Notes under the pieces: generated by a model
What the model saw: only the letters and a program-made list of their open reading frames with translations
The model's database searches: none
Told to the model about the DNA's origin: nothing
Made by a program: the position numbers and the translations under genes
Shown here: positions 35,207 through 47,569 of the stretch, piece after piece
Layout: every line of letters starts with the position of its first letter
How positions within the stretch are numbered: position 1 is the first letter of the stretch
From: Cololabis saira
Taxonomy: Eukaryota > Chordata > Actinopteri > Beloniformes > Belonidae
Direction: 5' to 3'
Assembly (NCBI RefSeq): GCF_033807715.1
Contig: NC_084590.1
Coordinates: 6,128,827 to 6,192,826 of the forward strand
DNA length: 64,000 bases

Positions 35207-35546
35207 AGGAGCTTGAGGCACCTTTTAAGAAATGAGACTCTCTAGCGCCACCCTTCGCCACGACGGTCGTCGGGGGTACTGCAGCCAACAGTGAAGCCGG
35301 CACGGGAGAACGGGGAGAACGTGCATGCAGCGTCATGTGACGTCACATCCGCAGCCCAGCGCGGGAAATTCGGGACCGAATTGCAGCACATTTTGCAGCA
35401 CACAGCCTGTTCAAGGCAAAGGAGAGATACGCTAGAGGGCTCATTCTTTTTGGTTTGGAACGCTTCATCTGACATTATTACTAGAAAACTTAAAATGTAT
35501 ACGAATTTTTTTCATAAATCCTGCCACAATCCGGCCTCAAGCTCCT
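35207..35546 (-). mobile_element. TTAA-target MITE (AGGAGCTTGAGGC family), copy 1
   Basis: The ends AGGAGCTTGAGGC and GCCTCAAGCTCCT are perfect inverted repeats. The left flank is TTAA (35203-35206), the right TTAC (35547-35550), probably a mutated TTAA. The orientation is opposite to the copies at 43177-43505 and 51361-51689. The interior carries TGACGTCAC and GAACGGGGAGAACGTGCATG. piggyBac-like or Kolobok-like elements both use TTAA; the family is not decided. Confidence 0.85.
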
Positions 35547-35936
35547 TTACCGCAATACATGAGTAACCATGGCAACCAAACTCAAGCTGGACATAAATAC
35601 GGAATAAAATTTGCAAAGAAAACAAATCCTCATCAGCTGAGCTTTTTGTGTCAGTTGGGCTCCACTTTAGCATTCAAGACACTAGTTTAGTCTTTCAGAC
35701 AAACTTTCTACTGCCGTTAAACTTTTACCGTTAAAGTCCGAAGCGCCGGATGTTTACAAGGTCTCGGCGATACGCCTTCAAAATAAAAGCACTAAATATC
35801 GGTCTCCTTAATATATAACAAAATAAAACCCTGGCTTTAAATAACATTAATGAAAAAACAAACATAAAAACATATTTATAGAAATACTCATATTAAAAGG
35901 TAATTTACAATTCCCATTATTTTTTCGAAAATGATG

Positions 35937-35939
<3 letters not shown>

Positions 35940-35998
<59 letters not shown>
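35940..35998. repeat. (ATT)n microsatellite
   Basis: About 19 ATT units inside the hAT at 34952-36137. Confidence 0.97.
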
Positions 35999-35999
<1 letters not shown>

Positions 36000-36596
36000 T
36001 TTAGAGAAAATATCACAGTTTTTAATGCCGATCTTGTCATTTTATTTAGTTTTTATCAGCTACACCTTTAGATTGGGCCATGAAAATATTGTCAGACATT
36101 AAACCGGTCCCAGTACAGAAAAGGTTGGAGACCAGTGCTCTGAAGGACAGACAGCCAGAGTAAAGAGCTCAGAGCTGGACTGATGTGGACTGATGTGGAC
36201 TGATGTGTCCACTTTGTTGGTCCTAGTGAGGACAGGAGCAGCAGCGTTCTGGATGAGCTGCAGTTGTCTATCTGACTTTTTAAGGTGGATGTAAAGATGC
36301 TGTTACAATAATGAAGCTACTAAAGATGAATGCTGGACTAGTGTCTCCAGGTCCTGCAGAGACGTCAGATCTTTTAACCTTGATATATTCTTAAGGTGAC
36401 AGTAGGCTGACTTTGTTATTGCCTTAATGTTTTTTTTTTCTCCAAAATTAGGTCGGAGTCCATCACTACACCCAGATTTCTAGCCTGGTTGGTAGTTTTT
36501 AGATGTTTGGAATGAAGCTCTGTGGTGACCTGTTTCCTCAGTTGTGGCAAAACCAGTCATTAATCTCCTCAATGCTTCGGTTACCTGGTGACATTG

Positions 36597-37060
<464 letters not shown>

Positions 37061-37103
37061 GGCATGACAGCACCTGTCAACTGGACTGTCAGCAGTCAGA
37101 TAT

Positions 37104-37140
37104 AAGTCGCTTTGGATAAAAGCGTCTGCTAAATGAGTGG
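37104..37140 (+). repeat. UnaL2-type LINE/SINE 3' tail
   Basis: GTCGCTTTGGATAAAAGCGTC followed by TGCTAAATGAG. GCTTT and AAAGC can pair around the pentaloop GGATA, the conserved 3' hairpin read by the UnaL2 reverse transcriptase. Only the terminal stem-loop is left, next to the L2 relic. Confidence 0.6.
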
Positions 37141-37745
37141 TAAACACTTGCGTAAATCCCAGCTAAAATAGCTACCATGTAGTAAGTGAGCCGCGGTGGG
37201 AGTGTTCCAGGTTCCTGGCTTGGTTCTGCTCACTTGTCCATTTTTGGTTTAGTCGAGCAGATTCAGCTCCTCCCAAGGCGGCACCACCCGGCTAACCTCT
37301 GGGAGCTAGCTTTGTCTGGGCGGATGTGTAACTGTGACTGTATTTACATGCAGTCAAACCCTTTTAAAACCCGAATATTGGCAATAACCCGAATTTGCAC
37401 GGCCATGTAAACACCAATAACCCTTTTGAATAACCGGAATTTGCTCATATTCAGGTTTTTAAAAACCCCAATATGACCCCTGGGTTACTCCTTTTCTAAC
37501 CCGAATATTGGGTCATGTAAACACCAAACGGAATATCCCCATCAAACGGAACAGGAATTTGTTTTTTTGCGCATGCTCTGTTCACAAGGAATCCTGGTCT
37601 TTTGAGTCCAGGAAGTTCTTATAAACACGGAGAAACAAGACCTGGGGACTGTACTACGAAGCGGGATTTGGGGTTAGCGAGGTAACTTCCGGTTTAACCC
37701 TGGGTTTTCAGGACTACGACGGTGGTTCACTTCTCACCGGGGTAC

Positions 37746-37759
37746 ATCGCCATGGTAAC
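37746..37759 (+). promoter_or_regulatory. RFX X-box-like site 1
   Basis: ATCGCCATGGTAAC matches RYYNYYATRRNAAC at every position. It lies in the nested insertion, 149 bp before a second match. Confidence 0.35.
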
Positions 37760-37894
37760 TAACTCAGCAGCACACAACAGTCATGTGGAAGGAGTAGCGG
37801 GATGACAAGTATCAACACTTTATCATTTATTTTCTCCTGACAGAGAGGTATGTTATGGGATTCTGTTATAGCGGGAGTCCCCGCCCCCTCCGGT

Positions 37895-37908
37895 GTTGTC
37901 ATGGTAAC
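37895..37908 (+). promoter_or_regulatory. RFX X-box-like site 2
   Basis: GTTGTCATGGTAAC matches RYYNYYATRRNAAC at every position, next to a GC-rich CCCCGCCCCC stretch. It has the same orientation as site 1. Confidence 0.4.
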
Positions 37909-39323
37909 GTTTTGCCCCGACTGTTAAAACAGCTGACGTCTCGAACGTTAACCGTTGTTGAACGTTAATTAAATATACTGCTGAAGTGATAGACACGCTC
38001 CATGTCTCCTCTCCATTTATTCAACACAAACAAGGTATGCGAGTACGTTTGTCTTTGCTGTAGATACCCTCACTCCGTCTTTCTAAGAAAACTACTTTTG
38101 CAAATAAACCTTTATGTACAAACTGTAAATATACTGTAGAAACAAGGTATGAGTCATTTGAGAGAGGATGCAATGTCAGACCTCGTTTAATTTGAACACG
38201 ACATGAACTTTTAATTTCAAGTCTAACTATTAAGTTAAATCACAGTGTAATTTATCCTTTGCTCTTCGCTACTGAAATAAGCGGCTCTGACAGCGGACTT
38301 CTCCATGCTTGCGATTGGTCATGCGCTGAAAACACTGCCCCTTTTATGTGCACGCGCTCATATCCAGATTGGAGAAACCTGGGTTGATATACCGAGTTGA
38401 TAACCACCGTCGTGTGACCGCTTAGCGTGATTGCAATTGTCCGGGTTAGTGAATCTGGATAAGGAAAAGATATCCTGGGTATGTTGACTAATCACTTCAT
38501 AAATGTAATGAAGGATATGAACATTTCTGCATTTGTAGACGGTAGAAAGTACCGGTATAGAAGATTTACAAGAAGGTGAGAGAAAAGTTGCGCGAAGCAG
38601 CATTTGTTTTGAATTTGGATACAGGAAGAAGAAGCAGAAATGACGGGAATTGCGTCATGACGTTCTCCGTGCGTCGCTGGTTTGATCCAGATATCCTGAA
38701 TGATTAATCACCATGTAAACAGGGATAACCCTGTTTGCTCACGCATGGAAACGGAATATTCCGAATGTTTCAGTAACCGGAATATTAGCAATAACCCGAA
38801 TTTTGACTGCATGTAAATGTAGTCACAGCTCCATAAAGACAAATGTAGCTGTCTCAACCAGGACGGGAGACCAAAGCTCCTTCAGAAACAACAGACCACG
38901 AGGGCTTTAAACCCATGTTTTATCATTTTAAAAAGTGCTGCTTTGAGCGCACATGTGCACCCACGTGTCTGCACGTGGAGTCGCTCGTGGAAGATATGGC
39001 GTCTTGGACTGATGCAAACGATGAAAAAGGGGGAGCTCCAGTCCTCATTTCTCAGGTGTTAAATATATTAAATGTTCATTAACTGTATCTGTCTTTAAAC
39101 GTTGAAAATGAATCATCAGCATCATTCCCTTCATTCACAGCCCCGTCTTCCAGCTGGGTCACATCTTGTTATGAATATATATTAGCTGTCAGCGCAGGAT
39201 GCTTTCACTTCTGCTCAGAGATGGTTACGCTGGAAGGAGTCTCTGTTTTGTTTTTCCTCAAAAGGTTTGAAAGACTGGTCAGATCCAGGTCTGGGTGGTG
39301 TCACTAGGACACTACGGGAGTAA

Positions 39324-40319
39324 TAGAGGTGGAACAATATATCGTGCCACGAAATTTCGCGATACAAAAACGTCACAATACGTATCGTGGAGGTGACACA
39401 CTGTATCTGATATTGGATTATTAATATTAATCTATTGTGTTGACTAGTAACGCGCATCGACCCGCGGACCAAAATCTGGCTCCGCTCAGAAGAAACTAGT
39501 ACCGTTCTGGTCCCGATCACGGGACTCTTGGGGGTTTTGAGCTCCGAACTTTTACTGATGTAAAACTGGTGTAGAGTTAAGCCTTACCTTATTAAATTAA
39601 ACCTTTTTGGGGTGGTGAGTAGGATAAACACGGGGAAAACTTCTGCTGAGTTCCAGTGTACTTTAATGTCCCTCAACAGTGTAGGATTTTAGAACATCAA
39701 CACAGCACCTAGTGCCGTACTGTGGCGTATCACTCCGCCCAATCTAAAACAGACTAATCACTACAGATAAACTGACTAGTGTCATTATAGTCCCTGATTT
39801 ACATCAGAATATAAAGAATATATTTATAAAATATTGAACCCTGAATTACCAAAATAACCTTCTTAACAAAAATAAATCTCTTACACGTATAAGGTGAGCA
39901 TGAATCAATCTGTTTTATGATTAAAATTGTATGTATTTATTTACTTTTATTTATTTATTTAATTAATTTTAGTTGTTAAATTTCTGGAAAAGAAAAAAGT
40001 CAAATCATACATGAGAGAAACTATTCAGTTTGTGGCAAAATATTTGTACTTGTATGAAACTGAAGATGCATAATGCAAACCTGACATTTACTTTTAGTTC
40101 AGTTTGTGGAAAATGGTTGGCCTGGCTTTCTCTTTAAAACTTAAACAGTTATAAAGCATTACAAACTGTAAAAATAGGTAAAATGCACAGTATTGTTTTG
40201 TATTTTGTGTCTTTTTAGATAAAAGACCATTTTTTCCAGTCATATGTTCCTCATTCAAGGTGGTTAAAAATATGGTGTATCGTACCGTATGGTGAGATTA
40301 CTGTATCGTTACACCCCTA
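39324..40319 (+). mobile_element. hAT element with AACGATACA-type ends
   Basis: Termini TAGAGGTGGAACAATATATCG and CTGTATCGTTACACCCCTA are inverted and of the fish CAGGGGTGTAACGATAC type. The 8-bp flanks GGGAGTAA (39316-39323) and GTGAGTAA (40320-40327) match at 7 of 8. The interior is AT-rich with no transposase frame. Confidence 0.82.
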
Positions 40320-40327
40320 GTGAGTAA

Positions 40328-41362
40328 CTGCCAACACCTGAATATTTCAGTCCATCAGTGGCTGAATCTGGATCATCATCTGGAAGATAAACCTGCTGCT
40401 CTCATACAGGAAAATCCAAACATTCTCTCCTCACGAGGATGATGCCGTGAGGGAACCCGGCTCGCTTTAAATCTTCCGGCTAAAAGTATTATTTTGCTTC
40501 GTGATAATTTAAAAACAGTGATTTTAGAAAAGTGTAACGGTGGAGGTGGAAGGAAGAGGCTGGTGTGCTGGAGCGACTGCAGTGATTGCCGGAGCCCCCT
40601 CAGGTCCAGGCTCCACGCAGTTCCCCGGCTCCACCAGCAGAGGGCGAGAGGGAACATCTTTCAGGGACCAGGGAGGAGAAGAGGAGATGATGAGGAGTCT
40701 GACTGCTGGCCTGCTTTAGTTTGTCTCTTCAACCGAACTTAATGTGTAGATGTTTGAAGAGTGGGGAGCTTCCAGGGTTCAAGACAAGGCAAGGCAAGTT
40801 TATTTGTACAGCACAATTCAACACAAGGTCATTCAAAGTGCTTTACATCAACGTTAAAAGCGGCAAGACATAATTAAAACATAAATCACAAATAAAATGA
40901 AATAAAATGATAAGAAAAGAGGTAAAGTTCAGGTGAGCTCAGGGTTCAGCAGGTCTGCTGCTGCTCGGGGGTTCAGGTGCATGTATACTGTATATCAATA
41001 TTTTAAAGTCAAATTATTAATTAGATATTAACCGTGTTTTTATTATTATTTCAGAGAAAAACTAGTGAAATGATGTTTCATCCCATGTAGATCTTGTTAT
41101 TTCTAAAGCAAAAAACCCACTGAAACCTCTAACTGAACATGTTTGTATTGTCTAATTTTGTAAAAACATCGACTCAGTTTAATGTTTTTTTTTACTTTGC
41201 TGTAGGTTAACGTTTCATTTGTCACCCTTGAACAGTACCTAACAAGGTGCGTTCTTACTTTTTTTAAGAGCATTGAATGTCACATTTTAAAACTTCACTT
41301 CCAGCGGTTTGTTTTGTCAAACAGAACCGGGCCTGGTTTGTTGTGGCGGACGCGTTTCAGCG
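40328..41362. other. Unassigned sequence with one LINE tail
   Basis: Contains the L2 3' end at 40786-40935. The rest shows nothing recognisable. Confidence 0.45.
40786..40935 (-). mobile_element. L2 LINE 3' end fragment, antisense
   Basis: GGCAAGGCAAGTTTATTTGT, then GCACAATTCAACACAAGG and TTCAAAGTGCTTTACATC, are the complement of the LINE terminus at 17400-17488. Only about 150 bp remain, a strongly 5'-truncated copy. Confidence 0.85.
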
Positions 41363-41370
41363 GCGGTGGG

Positions 41371-42224
41371 TGGTTGTGGGTAGAGGAGCCAAAAATTGTA
41401 CTCAAGTAAAAGTACTGTTACTTCAGAATAATAGGACTCAAGTAGAAGTAAAAAGTAGTCATCCAAATAATGACTTGAGTAAAAGTAAAAAAGTACTTGG
41501 TGAAAAAACTACTCAAATACTGAGTAACTGTTGAGTAACGTCTGATTTATTTTTTTAACACAACCATTCAAACAGACAAAAGTACAAAATAATCATCTTC
41601 AGGCAAATTAAATCAATAAAATAATAAAATTAATTAAAATTAATAAAAAATAAAAAATTAGCACAAAAGTAGCACAAAATTTCAAGCCTTTGTACTTTTC
41701 TTTTTTAACCAGTCAGAACTAGAACAAACATGAACTCGTATAGTTTAGTTTTAGTTTAGTTTATTTCGGTCATGACATCACAAAAAAAAAAAGAATAAAA
41801 ATGACAACAAGAAAATGAATACACTGTTTAAAGAAAACATTACAAAAAAGTTTCCAATATACAAATAACATCTAGACCGAAAAAGGTGTAGGCTGAAGCA
41901 AAGCTTATTATTTGCCTACCCTCAAAAATATAAATTCTGTGTGTGTGTTTGAGTCTGTGTAAATGTGACAAAACATGCAAAAACAAACATTTTTCCCAAA
42001 GAATCACTCAGTGATGTCATGAGATTGACGCGTACGCGGATAAAAGGGATAAAAGAAAAGTAACAGCTCAACGTAGCCTAATGTAGCGGAGTAAGAGGAA
42101 CAGTTTCTTCTTCACAAATCTACTCAAGTAAAAGTAAAAAGTATAGTGATTCAAAACTACTCCTAAAAGTACAACATTTCCCAAAACTTACTCAAGTAAA
42201 TGTAACTTGTTACTAGCACCTCTG
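41371..42224 (-). mobile_element. hAT element C (TAGTAACGAGTTAC family)
   Basis: Perfect 8-bp target copies GCGGTGGG (41363-41370, 42225-42232). The right end CTAGCACCTCTG fits the family. The left end TGGTTGTGGGTAG has diverged from CAGAGGTGGGTAG. Orientation is opposite to element B. It carries a LINE tail insertion at 41747-41935. Confidence 0.85.
41747..41935 (-). mobile_element. LINE 3'-tail insertion within hAT C
   Basis: This segment is absent from sibling hAT copies B and D. It begins with (TTTAG)n then TTTATTTCGGTCATGAC, and later GACCGAAAAAGGTGTAGGC, typical of antisense fish LINE tails with a TTTAG-type terminal repeat. Exact duplication not resolved. Confidence 0.65.
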
Positions 42225-42332
42225 GCGGTGGGTGGGTGTGGGTGAAAGTTGGATGAGTGGGTGTATTTGTGCGGCGCTGTGGGGCGTCCACTTACTCTTT
42301 TTTCTTCTGCTCTAGCTGCAGGACACACTATT

Positions 42333-43172
<840 letters not shown>

Positions 43173-43176
43173 TTAA

Positions 43177-43505
43177 AGGAGCTTGAGGCTGGATTTATGA
43201 AAAAAAATTGTATACGTTTTAAGTTTTCTAGTAATAATGTCAGATGAAGAGTTCCAAACCAAAAAGAATGTTTCCTCTAGTGTATCTCTCCGTTGCCTTG
43301 AACAGGCTGTGTGCTGCAAAATGTGCTGCAGTTCGGGCCCAAATTTCCCGCGCTGTCCTGCGGATGTGACGTCACATGACGCTGCATGCACGTTCTCCCC
43401 GTTCTCCCGTGCCGGCTTCACTGTTGGCTGCAGTACCCCCGACGGCCGTCGTGGCAAAGGGTGGCGCTAGAGAGTCTCATTTCTTAAAAGGAGCCTCAAG
43501 CTCCT
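43177..43505 (+). mobile_element. TTAA-target MITE (AGGAGCTTGAGGC family), copy 2
   Basis: TTAA at 43173-43176 and 43506-43509. Ends are AGGAGCTTGAGGC and GCCTCAAGCTCCT. The interior includes GTGACGTCACATGACGCTGC and GTGGCGCTAGAGAGTCTC. Its right TTAA is also the left TTAA of the next element. Confidence 0.9.
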
Positions 43506-43509
43506 TTAA

Positions 43510-44593
43510 AGGGGACCTATTATGGAAAAACACGTTTTTTCTTGTTTTAACATATATAAAGTGGTCTCCCCTCACCCTGCCAGCACAGGGGAGACAAAAT
43601 ACCATGAATTTCTGCAAGCTCTCTGACCCCCGCCGGACAGAGTCCCCCAGTGTCACGTGGTTTTTTTTGAGCCGTTTAGAATCTGCTCCCGTCGTGACGT
43701 CACGACGGGAGCAGATTTCCAAAGGTTCAGCCTCCGCTGCTGAAACCACGCCCACAACCAGCTCTCTCCGCTGCTGGAGCGGTCCTTTCATTGAGCCAGT
43801 CGGACGCGGCGCCGCAGCGGAGCGGATCCGGGTTAAATCATCCAGGTTCCCGGGTGGTTTGGGAGCTGGGTCCTCGGGGGTCTGTCCCAGGCTGGACCAG
43901 CTTCACTCTCCGAGATTTTCAGGCAAATCTGTCGGTTTGATCCCTGGTAACGGGCGATGCGCCGCGGATGCGCTCCGGAGCCGATCTGTGCGCCCGCCGT
44001 GGAGTTGCGGCGCCCGTCGCGCAGAATCCGCCGGGCAGATCCGGCTGAAATTCCGCTGGTCGGTCCCCGGGAGTCCCTGCTACCAGTCCAGGCCGGTTCC
44101 TGCGGTCCCGGCCGGTCGGAAACGGTCAGATTCCCTGGTTAAAGCCGCGGTGACGCGCGCTGCTCCAGCAGCGCTGCTCCAGCAGCGCTGCTCCCGGGGC
44201 CAGCGTTCAGCATCCGCCGGGTAGATCCGGCTTAAATAGTGCATAAATGTTATTTATATACAACTCATATTTTATTTTTTTAACAATAAAGTTTCCATTT
44301 GTGAAAATTCAGTGTTGTGATTTATTTACAGGCTCGGGCTGCTCTGGCGGAGCGAGGTTTATGCTCCTCCCCTGCTACACGTCATTCAGGGAGCCAATCA
44401 GCACAGAGCCTCATTATCATACCCCCCCCTTCCCTAAAAATGAGGCGCAGAAAAAGAGGTTAGAAGCGGTAAAACTAATGACAGGGCCCACAGGCTGGAT
44501 TTATGATTTATGTAGAAAAAACAAGCTTTAGATTGTTTTTAAGACATTCAAGGCCTGTTTAAAATATACATTAAATGCCATAATAGGTCACCT
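43510..44593 (+). mobile_element. TTAA-target element, AGGGGACCTATTATG family
   Basis: TTAA at 43506-43509 and 44594-44597. Ends AGGGGACCTATTATGG and CCATAATAGGTCACCT are inverted. At 1,084 bp it is longer than a MITE, but its open frames (for example the frame to 44224) have no transposase motif. It includes a CRE-centred palindrome (43680-43717) and a GCTGCTCCAGCAGC duplication near 44160-44190. A relative fragment lies at 5243-5313. Confidence 0.85.
43680..43717. promoter_or_regulatory. 38-bp perfect palindrome centred on TGACGTCA
   Basis: AATCTGCTCCCGTCGTGACG continues to its exact reverse complement. The core TGACGTCA is a full CRE (CREB/ATF) site. It lies within the TTAA element. Binding is predicted from sequence only. 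Confidence 0.7.
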
Positions 44594-44597
44594 TTAA

Positions 44598-45789
44598 GGA
44601 AAACGGCTTCAAGTACAGAAACGATACAAATTCACAAACTCAAAACGAGGTACAAAAAGAGGAACGTGGTGCAAATGAAAAAACGTGCTGCAAAAAACAA
44701 AGACTTGTTCTGGATCTGACGTCGGTGCTTCCAGTTTGCCTGGGATCAGGCGGGTTAAAATGAACTCGCTTAAGGCTAAAATTGGAAGCTGCGCCATTTT
44801 TACAATTTGCACAAAAATAATGGAGAAATTGTGACTTCATAATCTCAAAAATCTGCAGAAAATAAAACACAAACACAAATTTCAACAAAAAAAATGGAGA
44901 TTGGGACTTTATAAAAATATAAAAGAGACGTTAAACTCATAAATCTGAATGAAAAAACAGGTGTCAACAAAAAGTCAAGATTTGTGATAGTTAATTCAGA
45001 AATGAACAGGAAATAACGTATTTAACTGTAACTATGACTTTACGAACTCACACATTTTCTGTGGAAGAAATGAATTAGAATGAACTTTAATTTTGAATAA
45101 AATAAAATCACTCAGATATATGGAAAACAGAGAAAATGTGATGTAAAACCAAAAAAATGCCATTGGAAACTCCCACGTGTGCAAAATGAAAAAAGATTTA
45201 AAAAAAAAATATCTAAAATATCACAAGAGAAAAAACAGTCAGACATCAACTCGACTGCTTCGTGTGACTGTTGACGTTTAAACGCATAAATGTTACGTTT
45301 TATTGACTCTGAGGATTTAATTGTGTGAAACAGGTCTCCCTTGACAGAGAAACCCTGTGTCTCAATGAGAAATAACTAAATTGGAGGTCAGGGGGGTCTG
45401 CTGGAGGCCGTCCCAGCAGAAGGTTCCGGTGGAGAGCCACTAGGGGACCAACCATCGCACCCACCCTGTCCTCCAGTCAACTGGAACCACCAGTTGACCC
45501 AACAAGCACGTTCTCGTCTGGAAACCAGAGCCTCTGGCCAAAGTGTGTGGAAGCAAAGGGAGAACGTGGACACTCCAACAGACCGGATCAATGAGACCAT
45601 CATCACCGGATCACCAAGGTGACCAAGAAAGAGAAAACTTCACCAAGTCGCACGTTTGAAAGGAAAAACTTGGACCTTATGTGACTGAAGTTAACAGAAC
45701 TTCAAATCAGTGTAATATTTAACTGGAGGGGTTTCTGTGACCTGGAAATTGTTCTGCATGTGCAAGTGCAGGTAATTAGGGTTTCAGAC
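44598..45789. other. Unassigned AT-rich sequence
   Basis: Runs of AAAAATG and ACAAAAA to 45250. At 45385-45600 there are blocks reminiscent of the reverse complement of the fish retroposon tail (GGAGAACGTGGACACTCCAACA), strongly decayed. No gene seen. Confidence 0.4.
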
Positions 45790-47140
45790 CTGTGGCCCGT
45801 TTGTTTTGTTCCGATTCAGGGGCTAAAACGATCTGCAGCCGTCTGTAGCGGTTCAAAGCTGTTAACAAATGCCATGAACCAACTGTTCTCTCATTGGTCA
45901 GAAATGAACATGGAAGGAGTTTCCTCTTCTGGAAAAACCACAACTATGGAGCATCGTAAGCGAGTGTGGCTAGTTTGTTTGTCGGTTGCTGTGTCGATTC
46001 TGTTCTCACTGCAAACGAACCGCTCCAGGTCTGGAATGGCAGCGAGCCGAGACCACCTCTCCTAGGAGATCTCTGCTCGCTTGTTTTGTCCCGCATCCGA
46101 GCGTGATTGCTGTGTTCACATGTACCAAACCGGGGGTCGGCAACCCGCGGCTCTAGAGCCGCATGCGGCTCTTTAGCGCCGCCCTAGTGGCTCCTGGAGC
46201 TTTTTCAAAAATGTTCGACCTTTTTTTTTCCTTTTTTTTTTCTTCTTTTTTTTTCTTTTTTTTCTTCCTTTTTCCTTTCCTTTTTAATCTCGACATTTCG
46301 ACTTTTTTCTCGACATTTCAACTTTTTTCTCGAAATTGTACTTCAACATTAATCTCGACATTTGGACTTTTTTCTCGACATTTTGACTTTATTCTCAAGA
46401 TTGTACTTCAACAATAATCTCGACATTTCAACTTTTTTGTCGAAATTTTGACTATTTCCTCGACATTTCAAATTTTTCTCAACATTTCAACTTTTTCCTC
46501 GAAATTTTGACTTTTTTCTCGACATTGACTTTTTTCTCTCAACATTTCGACTTTTTTCTCAAAACTTTGACTTTTTTCTCCATATTTCAACTTTTTTCTC
46601 AACATTTCGACTTTTTTCTCCACATTTCGCCATTTGCCTTCAGTCTAAGGCTTATACAAGACTTTCATTTTTTGCGGCTCCAGACATATTAGTTTTTTGT
46701 GTCTTTGGTCCAATATGGCTCTTTCAACATTTTGGGTTGCCGACCCCTGTACCAAATGAACCGATCTTTAGCCGATCTGCTCCCTGTTCCGGAACAACTG
46801 CTCCAAACGGGAGCACCCTAAGTAACACGGTGGACACCTGGATGATGGCGTGAACCGTTGCTGGAGCAGGCAAACGTTGGGCAGCGCTCAGACCAAGTGA
46901 GCCTCCTTAGTGAAAGTCCGGCCAGGCGAGCCGGCCGAGACCGTGTACACTTCTGTAGGACAACGGAGGAGGTGTGTTGAAGTTGGAAAGCTTTACATGC
47001 AAAATTACTGTGGAAATATAGAGAAATGAAGCCTCTTTCAACTACGGAGCTCCAAAAAAATAGACCAAACTCAAAGTGGACTATTGTTGCCAGTGATGTG
47101 TCAACCAGCTGAACCAACGACAGCACACACCAGTCGCATG
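45790..47140. mobile_element. Probable MITE host split by a hAT
   Basis: TGTTTTGTTCCGATTC, ACTGCAAACGAACCGCTCC and TGTTCACATGTACC before the hAT, and CAAATGAACCGATC after it, look like a fish repeat with alternating GAACCG and TTTGTTT blocks. Termini not resolved. Confidence 0.35.
46131..46749 (+). mobile_element. hAT element, GGGGTCGGCAACCC family, copy 1
   Basis: The 8-bp flanks TACCAAAC (46123-46130) and TACCAAAT (46750-46757) match at 7 of 8. The ends CGGGGGTCGGCAACCC and GGGTTGCCGACCCCTG are inverted. After GCATGCGGCTCTTTAGCGCC the interior turns into T-runs and about 20 irregular units of TTTTCTCGACATTTCGAC before ending in ATATGGCTCTTTCAACATT. Confidence 0.88.
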
Positions 47141-47569
47141 TTTGGTTTCTAGGAACAAAACATAACCGTCCACTGTGACGGATCAGCCATTACTGACGCA
47201 TGGAGATGATCAACGTTAATGTTACAGCAATCTCCCGGTGATGTAGACCCGACCGAGTCAATATTAATATCAAATATGGTCAATTGGCCCATATGTTTCC
47301 TTTTTCATTTTTGATCTGAGCCAAATAAGTATTGAATAAGTTTAAAGTATGTAAATAAACCTTGGTTTAGTATCTGATTCAAACATTAATGACAAAATAA
47401 CCAGTCACTCTTTAATTTGTGTTTGTGACTGAAAATGGAATGAACACATAGTTTATAGATGTGGATAAGATGTAAAAGACGGAAAACTGATTTAAAAACA
47501 TTGTGACTGTAAGGTTTTAAGTAGCCAAGATTCTGCTGTGAAATTGGAAACATTTATACCATTTTATTA
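47141..47569. other. Unassigned sequence
   Basis: AT-rich, with no feature recognised. Confidence 0.45.

Larger units (their letters stand above)
34952..36137 (+). mobile_element. hAT-Charlie-like element inside L2 LINE
   Basis: Perfect 8-bp copies CTCTGAAG (34944-34951, 36138-36145). The ends CAGTGGTCTCCGACCC and GGTTGGAGACCAGTG are inverted. The left subterminal region has GGTACCGGGCCGTGGGTCAT, typical of Charlie-type hAT elements. The interior holds a TTAA-type MITE (35207-35546) and an (ATT)n tract. No transposase frame remains. Confidence 0.9.
37641..38487 (+). mobile_element. Nested insertion with GGATTTGGGGTTAGCGAGG end
   Basis: This block is absent from MITE copies 1 and 3, where the flanks are continuous apart from a few bases. 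It starts near GGGGACTGTACTACGAAGCG and ends near AAGATATCCTGGGTATG. Subterminal blocks ACGACGGTGGTT and AACCACCGTCGT face each other at about 37718 and 38400. It resembles a palindromic fish repeat; the superfamily is unknown and the boundaries are approximate. Confidence 0.65.
37336..38824 (+). mobile_element. GACTACGTTT-ended MITE, copy 2, with nested insertion
   Basis: The ends GACTGTATTTACATGCAG and CTGCATGTAAATGTAGTC are inverted. The interior matches copies 1 and 3 except for about 850 extra bp (37641-38487). Unlike a normal target duplication, the flanks read CTGT before and ACAG after, extending the inverted repeat. Confidence 0.78.

Noticed and set aside
43376..44224. 282-codon plus frame
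   Set aside because: Crosses from the AGGAGC MITE through the shared TTAA into the next element; no conserved motif, so it cannot be one gene.
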